A DNA stretch of 64,000 nt from Letharia columbiana. Its lineage: Eukaryota; Ascomycota; Lecanoromycetes; Lecanorales; Parmeliaceae. Position 1 is the first letter of the stretch, and each line of letters begins with the position of its first letter. Positions 56,834-64,000 of the stretch are shown in pieces. The notes beneath the pieces were generated by a model. The model made no database searches. It was given only the letters and a program-made list of their open reading frames with translations, and was not told the DNA's origin. The DNA lies in the NCBI RefSeq assembly GCF_014066305.1, contig NW_023501062.1, positions 548,501 to 612,500 on the forward strand. The letters are read 5' to 3'. Position numbers and translations under genes: made by a program.

Positions 56834-57404
56834 TTAGGAGCAGCTGTGTCTCATAACTCCGTAACTGTTTGCATACCCAGTCTGCAGGTCATAGATCGGA
56901 TCACAGCTCGTGTTCCATATATCCACGTACTAGATTCAGAGTACTACTCTTTACGATTTATCTCTCCTCTTGCCAGGGACACATACGGTTGTTTCACCAG
57001 TGATAGGCAACAGACCCCTCCGTGCAGCACGTGCCTATTCGAATCCGGATTAGTCACTTGGAGATGGACACCACAATCCTCTGGGATTGTCTCTCCCTTA
57101 GGCATAGTGTCCTTCGCATATAGAGTACTTCGATCAGGTTCCTCCCCCGTTTGGCGAATGCGGGTTGCCATGTACGACTGGACGGGGTAACCAACAGGCA
57201 GAACGGAAGAGTAGGAGAGGTCGCCGTTCCCCGTGACAGGAAGTTTGACCTGTCGATGGCGTTACTTCGGGTTCTGTTAAGGTGTAGATATGGAGGTTGG
57301 CTGGGGGCGAGCTGAGGGCGGCAAGGGCTGTTGGCGGGAGGTTAGACGTGGTGAGGGCGCTCTAAGAGTAGACGAGAAGGGGTGTATAGAGGATTTCAAA
57401 CATG
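56834..57404 (-). pseudogene. Decayed third member of the small secreted protein family
   Basis: An ATG at 57402-57404 opens MFEILYTPLLVYS, resembling the family's signal peptide, but is followed at once by a stop. Further down, in another frame, PVQSYMATRIRQTG, IPEDCGVHLQVTNPDSN and HGGVCCLSL match the family blocks around the second and third cysteines. The intron is recognisable (56930-56986, GTATGT...CTAG), and the second exon starts YVDIWNTS where family members have C at the first position, a TGC-to-TAC change. The premature stop, frameshift, lost cysteine and displaced intron phase mark it as dead. It lies 0.2 kb downstream of the intact copy at 57604-58205, in the same orientation, as a tandem duplicate. 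Confidence 0.75.
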
Positions 57405-57603
57405 GTAACGCGGATTAAGTGGGCGTAGAGATGGAATTGGCATATGTCATTATGAAAGATTTGAGTCAGGGAGAGGCGCATGAATGGGTTTTTTCCTATG
57501 AATGAGGTGACTAGATTCTTCCACGCTCCCTAGCGATGATTCCAATGGCATCACTTACAATGCTCAGATCCAACAGGGCAACGCGGCTACGTCTCATAGA
57601 GCG

Positions 57604-58205
57604 TCAAGAAACTATCTTCTCTGCCACTTTAGCAGTCCCGGCGGCATAATCGTAAGTGGGAACCATTGTTGTGTTGTATATGTACAGGCACTACACGGGA
57701 CGCGTTAGTCTTCATGATTCATGATATCTTAATCGAAAATCGCCGCACATACCGTTGCTCCGGGAGCCATTAGATAACAGGTATTTCCGTGCAGCATATT
57801 GCCATTCGAGTCCGGATTCGTGGTCTGCGAGTATGTTCCGCACTGTTCTGGGATACCATCTCCCGGCGGTGCAGAGCCGGACGGATAGGGGTTGTTCCAG
57901 TCGAGGACCTCGTCCTGTTCAAGATCTCGGCTGAGGGTGTACGATCGGGTTGTTAAGCCGGGAGCCCACATGATACCATATGCGAGGGGTTGGGTATTAT
58001 GGGCGTATACTTCGTATACGTGACTGTGACCGCAAGTGGTATCGTTGTAGACTTTAATTGTGAGGTAGGCCGGTACTGGTTCAGTCTTTGATTTCTGGTC
58101 TTGGTGGCGGGCGGAGATGAGCGCGTGATCCGGCGACGGAGATGTGCTCACGATGCCAGCACAGAGGGCATAGATGACAAGGAGGACAAACGTGGTCGAA
58201 GACAT
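57604..58205 (-). CDS. Small secreted four-cysteine protein, family member 2
   Basis: Two exons, 58205-57753 and 57690-57604 (540 bases, 179 residues); intron 57691-57752 starts GTATGT and ends TAG in the same place and phase as in the paralogue at 49947-50496. MSSTTFVLLVIYALCAGIVS is a signal peptide. Mature cysteines are at 58, 122, 143 and 152, aligned with 44, 102, 127 and 136 of the paralogue. Shared blocks are TTRSYTLSR, LDWNNPYP, CGTYSQTTNPDS and TCYLM. It carries about 15 extra residues after the signal peptide (charged, QDQKSKTEP). No known domain was found. Function is unknown; a secreted effector-like or surface role is inference. Conserved coding-like sequence continues past the stop. 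Confidence 0.75.
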
Positions 58206-59592
58206 GATAGATATCAAAGTTTTAGAAGAATTTCGAGTTGAGGATCCGGTTATTTGGCACAGCCAATCGGATAGAGGTTGGTGGTTATAAGATGGCGAGT
58301 ACGACTGATGACTATTGTTTGTAGTGGATAGAAGTGTAAAGTGGAGATGTAGTTGAAGGTGGTGGAAACTTTGATAAAGAGTATTTTGAAAACAAAGGCA
58401 AGAAGCAGGAACAACGGGTCCTTTATACTGACCATCTTGCTAGTGTAAGGACCAGGTCAGTTGGCTCATGACTCAAGGAGTTTGAAAATATGTTTCAATG
58501 CGTTTCATTTCAAGTGGCAAGGTATCCTCGCGATGGTTGGTTAGGACTTCTTAGGCACACTCCCTAGTGGTGGGAAACTTCGCTCCGTGTAAGTTTTGGC
58601 TGTTGCAGATGGGTACTCATCTTGTAACTTGAAGAAGTCATTTGTGGCTGCCTAGACTGGAGGGGCTTGAAACCCGGACAAAGACTCATGTTTGTTTTGA
58701 TTCCAGTTGAAGGCTCGTTTCAGAGGTTTTGCTAAACTATATGACCTGAAACTTGTCAGAGAATCGTAACACTTGAAGACAAATTTTTGTTCACAGTTTT
58801 CCACACACCGTGTACACAAGTATCATTCCTTTATATTGCTAATCTTGAAAGCTGTGTGTTATAAATCTTGAAATCAGAGGTAATGGCATGGCATATATAA
58901 TGTGACGATTGGGCGCGATTGGCATTTGTAGACTCTTTCTGCAGCTTATTCACTTCACAAGACGCCCGGTCAACCAATTGAACAAGCGCTGACTAATACA
59001 CGCGCTTCTATCACTCCACCTTGTCTACGCGACGCCTTCCAATGTATCTTCAAATTGTCTTCATACCTTCCGTAGCTTTGTCTACATACTTGGCAGGCGC
59101 ACTTGACCTGTTCGGCCAGCTGCTATTGGTCTCATTGCCGACAACTACTGTACAGGATTTGGACCTTATGCCCCGTATCTCATGATTAAAAGGTCCAGAT
59201 TTTACAGCAGTGCTTGCCAGAAGAGAAGGCTCTGTCTAATTGGGCTTCTTTCCTAGCCGTTCAGACACTGGCCAGATAACAGAGTAAGAGCTACCCATAC
59301 CCACCACAAGCCGAACTTATTCACGGCTACATAGGTACATCTCGCTCAATGGTCGCTTTCAGTCCTTCCCCTTCTTGACATCTGCAAGCAAACAACAAAG
59401 CGGACACGTCATCAACACGGATAATCAGCAAACATTCTCAACACACTTGATTGGTACAGGAACCTCGCGCATCTCGGAACGCTTTCCTCCTGCCGGCTCC
59501 AAACAGCCATCCCACCCGGGTGATCGCTAAACCTTGCCAACCTCTCATCTACCCATCTCACTCCTGCCTTGCATAAAGGCCTCGCTTGAGTC
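58206..59592. other. Intergenic region between divergent genes
   Basis: About 1.4 kb containing the promoters of the minus-strand secreted protein gene and the plus-strand Ulp1-like gene. I see no gene or repeat. Confidence 0.5.
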
Positions 59593-60768
59593 ATGTCTTC
59601 CCGCGCCTTCAGCTCCGTCGTCTTGAATGAGCTGCTCAAGGAGATTGAGCAGATCGAAGAAGGGATTGGTCTTGATGATGAAAAATGGGCGGCAGCCATG
59701 ACGAAGAAACATTCTCGTGCAATTCAGGAGGAGCCCGTCGTGTACCTGACAGAGGAGGATAATTTCTTAGCAAGACAGTACCTGGCTCGGTACAAAGAGC
59801 TGGGCATGGATCTTGCTGACAGAGCCACCCGATTCATCCGTGACAAGCACGCTGCGGATATCAGGGAGTATTTACGGACCAAGCACGAGAACCGGTCTGC
59901 CTTGATTGAGCATGATTCTACGGAGGATAATCAATACTTTTTACCTAGTCACGACAGGGCGCCTATGTGCTTTGAGGAATGGTTCGCTGTCACCGAGGTG
60001 TGGAGGCTAACACTGGCGATGAAAGAAATTCCTTTCCAAGATGCCGCTTTTGGAACGCCCGAATGTCTTCTCAGTCCTCTGCCAAAGCGTTGGGAGGACA
60101 AACTGAACGAATGCATGCAAATCACAGATGCCTCGGCCATCCTCCCCGTCCCCAAAGGCTACGGTCTTTCCATCACGAGACATGATCTCAATTCGATCCT
60201 GCCTACGTCAGATGCCAACACAGATTTGTCAGGACTCCTCAGCGACACCATTAGAGATCAGTGGTTCCGGATTCTCATCTCTCACCGAAATCAGCGCAAG
60301 CCTGGCAGCACCGTTGTTGTTCCCTCCGATAGTCTGGATTTGGCTGCTGCAACACCTCAAGAGGTTTCGGAAAAGGCGATGTTGGTGAACGCGGACATCG
60401 ATATGATCCTGTTCCCGACTGTCATCAAAGAGCAGGACCACTGCATCCTCCTCGCGGCGTGTCCACAGAGGCGTGCGATTGCTGTCTACGACTCTCTGGG
60501 ACCCGAGTCGACCAAGGCACTGCAAAAGAAGCGTCCTTGGATCAAGGAGGGAGAAGTACAATTGGAAGAGACGGTTTGGAAGGTGATGTGGCTTCAATGC
60601 ACACTGCAAGGCGAAGAGGCTGCGAGTGGAGTTTTCATGTTCATCACTGCCTTGTTGCTCTGTCGGAACGAAACCCTTGTTGGCGGCTATTCCAAAGATG
60701 ACTCGTTGTTTCTAAGACGGTACATTGCGGCGGTCATCTGCATGGGGGAATTGCCAGAAGATTTCTAG
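59593..60768 (+). CDS. Ulp1/C48-like protein lacking the catalytic cysteine
   Basis: A single-exon frame of 391 residues with a clear ATG. The N-terminal half is helical and unassigned. From about residue 187 it follows the Ulp1 (peptidase C48) layout: GYGLSITRHDLNSIL corresponds to the first substrate-binding strand, DHCILLAACPQ carries a histidine at 283 in the position of the catalytic His, AVYDSLGP an aspartate at 300 in that of the catalytic Asp, and Q339 lies before the active-site loop. In active enzymes that loop reads D-C-G; here EEAASGVFMFI has serine 345 at the cysteine position. It is therefore probably not a working cysteine protease and may bind SUMO-like or other partners. Ulp1-type domains also occur in transposon-derived genes, but no transposon hallmarks are nearby. 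Confidence 0.65.
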   Translation: MSSRAFSSVVLNELLKEIEQIEEGIGLDDEKWAAAMTKKHSRAIQEEPVVYLTEEDNFLARQYLARYKELGMDLADRATRFIRDKHAADIREYLRTKHENRSALIEHDSTEDNQYFLPSHDRAPMCFEEWFAVTEVWRLTLAMKEIPFQDAAFGTPECLLSPLPKRWEDKLNECMQITDASAILPVPKGYGLSITRHDLNSILPTSDANTDLSGLLSDTIRDQWFRILISHRNQRKPGSTVVVPSDSLDLAAATPQEVSEKAMLVNADIDMILFPTVIKEQDHCILLAACPQRRAIAVYDSLGPESTKALQKKRPWIKEGEVQLEETVWKVMWLQCTLQGEEAASGVFMFITALLLCRNETLVGGYSKDDSLFLRRYIAAVICMGELPEDF

Positions 60769-61856
60769 ATTGCAGCATGTACCGCTTCGTGCTGGTTATG
60801 GTACGGATGAAGGCAGCTCACAGCGAAATCACTTCTTTTTGCAATCGATGGTCTGTGGGGGCACCTCGGTGGAGTTTGAAGAGACAATTAGCACATAGAA
60901 TCAACCATCATTGTTGGCAACCACAATTGCATCTCATACCTACCTCCCTAAACAGCAGGGGTGTCATGACTCCTTAACGGCGATTAGAGAGCTTGCGCGG
61001 TCACAGGAAAAGACCTTTTTAGGGCCTTCAACCGCCATGTTACCGTTTTCCCTGCATCTTCCTATATGGAGAATTTATCAGCGCTTCGCCACAAACATCA
61101 TGGTTTTTCAGTCACCCTCTTCCACCCGAGGTTTCCCGCGCTTGAAAACAATACATCTTCTTATGCAAGCAGAAAGGATTCTCGGCAAGCATCCGGGTCA
61201 TACCACGTCACTAGTAATATCAAGACCTGTGGGGGAAGGCTCCCATGTTAACGGTCAGTCGACAAAGAAGCAAACTCTTCGGTCGCGAGCATACCACGCG
61301 AAGAAGGACCCTCTGGTGCGTGGACCCTCCAGCAACCCCCCTTGCAACACGCGGGATTACCCTAGGAGCGAAGCACGTACGAAGGCCGGCGTAAAAAGTC
61401 CTAGATGCCAATAATCTTACGCGCAAGATCTCAAATTGCGATGAAGAGCACAAGGTACCCGGCTCAATCATAGGAGTCACCATACACTAGCGTCGCCGGA
61501 GGTACCTGGACTAAAGTATGTATATGCGCCCGTATCGCTTTGCTAAAAAGAAAGCCAGAAAAAGCAAGTCCAAGTGGAAGCGACCGCAGCATGTTAAAAG
61601 ACCTGCGATGATATATGATCAGTTGTCCCGGAGAGGTCTCTGTTTGAAAAAGTCATCAACTGTGTTCTTCACGATCATTGTATGTTTTATGGCTAGCGAT
61701 CCTTCACATAGCAGCAAAGTCGCAATCATGACATGGATGAGCTATGAACCCTATCGTCAGATTTACCGTCTTCTGGAGGATAGAACGGCTGTTGAGCAAG
61801 GTCATAATATTTGCAAAACCGGCCAAGAGTACGGCAGGAGAGCTTAAGGTTGACGT
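60769..61856. other. Intergenic region between convergent genes
   Basis: The 3' ends of the Ulp1-like and DUF6604 genes face each other here. A 167-codon plus-strand frame (60911-61414) and one of 109 codons (61518-61847) show no domain and biased composition, and are not called. Confidence 0.5.
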
Positions 61857-64000
61857 TCACGTTCGGTCGTGCGCGTCCAGATTGTCTAGCTCGCCGTAGT
61901 CGATCTCCCCAACCCCAAGGCGCTGTGCAATGAACTTACTCTCAATTTCTCCGGCGCCACTTTCAACCATGCCCTCAAGTGCCGTCGCGGCCCTCGCCAA
62001 CAGGCGGCTTGAAACCTCAACGCCAGCACGTCTCGGTAGCAATAAGTTGGCTACTCGACTCGTCTGGGTCGCCGCCATGAAAATGTATCCAACCATGAAC
62101 GGAAGCTGATTCTCTTTCTCCAAATAGCCGGGACCAAACATCTCGAGCAACTGAGGTTTGCACACGTCGTTGACGTTGCGTAAGAGCATCCAACAAAATC
62201 TGTGCATTCGTAGGTAATCGACGCTCATTTCAAGTGTTTCGGCGTGTAGGGCATTGGCGAGATCTCCGAGAAAGTCGGTTGTCGGCATCGATCCGCTGTT
62301 GCTTTTGGGTTTGCGCATGAGCGAGCCGGACGCAGCAGTCTTGACCTTGGTGGACTTTTTCTCCGCATTCTCACTCTCACTATCGTCCTCTATCTTTGCT
62401 TCTATTATCGGTTTAATACCGTCAGGCGTCCAAGTCACGGTATGCTGATTTTGACAGTATCTCCCCTTAAAGAGCGCACCAACAGCGCACAGTTCAGACA
62501 GAGCTCTCGGGCCTTTGGCAGAAGCTATCGCAGCACCTCTCCTACGGTTGCGGGCAAACGCAGTGGCAGAGTATGCCACGCTCAAAAGGAAACGCTTAAG
62601 ATATCCCTCCAAGTCTTTTGGAGGATCACCAACAAAGAACTTCTCGGTACTTTGTAATGCAATGAGCAACTCCATGTCTTTCCATGCTTTCGATAGGAAC
62701 TTCTCCTGCCGGATAGCATTATACAGGTGACCAGTGTACATGATTGAGCCCCAGGCGTTGGCGAAAGCGATGCCCACTTCTTGTGCTGTCTTTTGGATGG
62801 CAAACGAGAAGAGGCCGCAGATAAGAGGGTATTGTTTCAGCAGTCGGAAAGGCTCCGGAGGTGGCAGCGTCACTGCGGCTTTGACCTGTTCGAGCGTCTG
62901 TTAGCCAAGTTGAAAAGTCCAGAACTCCTGTCCTTACTGCTTTCATCTTATCCGCTACCATATCGTGGCGTATCCACTCTTCAATGACTCTGAGGCTCTC
63001 GTTGAGCTGGAAGTCGTTCTGCCTGGGCCAGTTTTCAACACGGAGTGATTTATGGAAATCGAAATTCTGCGAGATAGACGCCCTGATAGCGTTGGCAGTC
63101 TGTTGAAGCTCTGCATGTCCACGGGCGACATCTCGACCGAGGACGTGTTGAGCATCGAGGAAGCACTGGGCAGCGAATACAAGCCACAGCGGGATGAGTC
63201 TTCCAGGGGCCATTTGACGGATGCCTCGGATGAGCTCGTCCTCCGCTAACGGTGACTTTGAAGTGATCATGGTCATAAGCATCAGGTCAGGAAATGCTTC
63301 CATCAAAACAAGGCTATCATCGTGGACCTTGTCCCTGGCGGATTTCTTAGTCCAATCGTTTCTCATGTCACGGGCTCCAAAGTGACCAGGCTTATAGATT
63401 GGGACAGAGTCAGGACTTATGATTCTTTGCAGGCCTTCAAGAACGATGTATGTGGGCACCATGACCTCCTCTGCCAGATCGTAAACCTCAAAGTTGAAAA
63501 GGTCATTCGATTGTTGTTTGCTGCTTGGGTCGTGACCGCGATGTAAGCACTGAACGCTATAAAAAATGTGCATGATACTCTCGTAGTCGGACTTTTCCGG
63601 AAATCGCTGCAAGCAATCCTGCTCCATACTGCGGACAAAATCGATGGCGGTGTTCGTTGTTATAGAGACCGCAACAAGGCTTAGGCCGCCATCTCTGTAG
63701 TTTGCCCATAGCTGGCGAAGGAAAGAGCGGATATTTCTCACGTCCTGGAACAGACAGTGAGCCGCCAGATATTGCTCCTCTGTGCTTCGCAACTTTTCCG
63801 CTTCATAGGTAGGTTCCGGAACAGCCTTATTACCTGTTTCCTGCTTGACATCAGGCGCATCAAGGAATGTTTGAGAAGGTTCTTGGATGTCTAATCCAAC
63901 AAACATGTTGCTGATTTGTCCATTGATCTGTGTGTCTGAATTTCCTTGTCCATTCCCATTTGAGGATGGCTTTGAGAGAAAGTCGTCTATCAACTCGGGT
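61857..64000 (-). CDS. DUF6604-type fungal protein, 5' end outside the window
   Basis: Two exons are seen: from beyond 64000 down to 62938, and 62897-61857. The 40-base intron 62898-62937 (GTAAGG...CTAACAG) joins DKMKA to TLEQVKAAVTLPPPEPF and restores a single frame; without it the two frames appear as separate genes. About 700 residues are visible. Near the left side of the protein, FLRQLWANYRDGGLSLVAVS, TTNTAIDFVRSMEQ and the acidic DDSLVLMEAFPDLMLM follow the pattern of DUF6604 proteins, a fungal family of unknown function. The second exon carries a basic/acidic linker (SESENAEKKSTKVKTAAS) and a helical C-terminus. No ATG occurs before the window edge, so the true start lies to the right. 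Confidence 0.75.

Noticed and set aside
60911..61414. 167-codon plus-strand frame
   Set aside because: Basic, serine/arginine-rich translation with no domain, lying between the 3' ends of two supported genes.

Overview
This window looks like part of a filamentous ascomycete (Pezizomycotina) nuclear genome, probably a Dothideomycete; the class-level placement is inference. Genes of normal composition with short introns (40-72 bases) alternate with AT-rich blocks in which CpA and TpG are strongly depleted. That depletion is the signature of repeat-induced point mutation (RIP), and the AT-rich blocks are dead transposons.

Layout. Bases 1-19045 are a RIP-destroyed transposon cluster. It holds the 5' end of one Ty3/gypsy copy (1-2174), a complete 6.8-kb minus-strand Ty3/gypsy element (5260-12051; 164-bp LTRs, ATTAA target duplication, mutated reverse transcriptase active site), and a minus-strand Ty1/copia remnant (about 14640-19045) split by a 629-bp Mutator-like miniature element (16055-16683). 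A 0.65-kb tract of A and C homopolymers (19110-19763), probably an assembly artefact, separates it from the first gene island.

Gene island 1 (19764-38291) carries a frameshifted fragment of an F-box-like gene beside its intact paralogue, a four-exon gene for a 3065-residue DUF6606/DUF3638/DUF3645 protein, a secreted ferritin-like (Rds1-type) protein, a 536-bp inverted-repeat miniature transposon, and a small GPI-anchor-type cell-surface protein.

Bases 38297-45877 are a second RIP-mutated LTR retrotransposon (172-bp LTRs, GATGG target duplication) with a nested 1.4-kb element that has its own 130-bp terminal repeats.

Gene island 2 (45883-64000) begins with a decayed SNF2-type helicase gene whose 3' end holds a 581-bp DNA transposon with an 8-bp target duplication. 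Next come a family of small secreted four-cysteine proteins (two intact, one pseudogene) flanking a short-chain dehydrogenase and a secreted GH30 glycosidase, then a Ulp1-like protein lacking the catalytic cysteine, and finally a DUF6604 protein cut by the window edge. No RNA genes or CRISPR arrays were found. The secreted protein family around a glycosidase, next to RIP-mutated repeats, resembles the fast-evolving compartments of plant- or litter-associated fungi, but no shared pathway can be shown from sequence.

All CDS spans include their introns; exon boundaries are in the evidence. Splice sites were assigned by reading GT/GC...AG junctions that restore the conserved reading frame.
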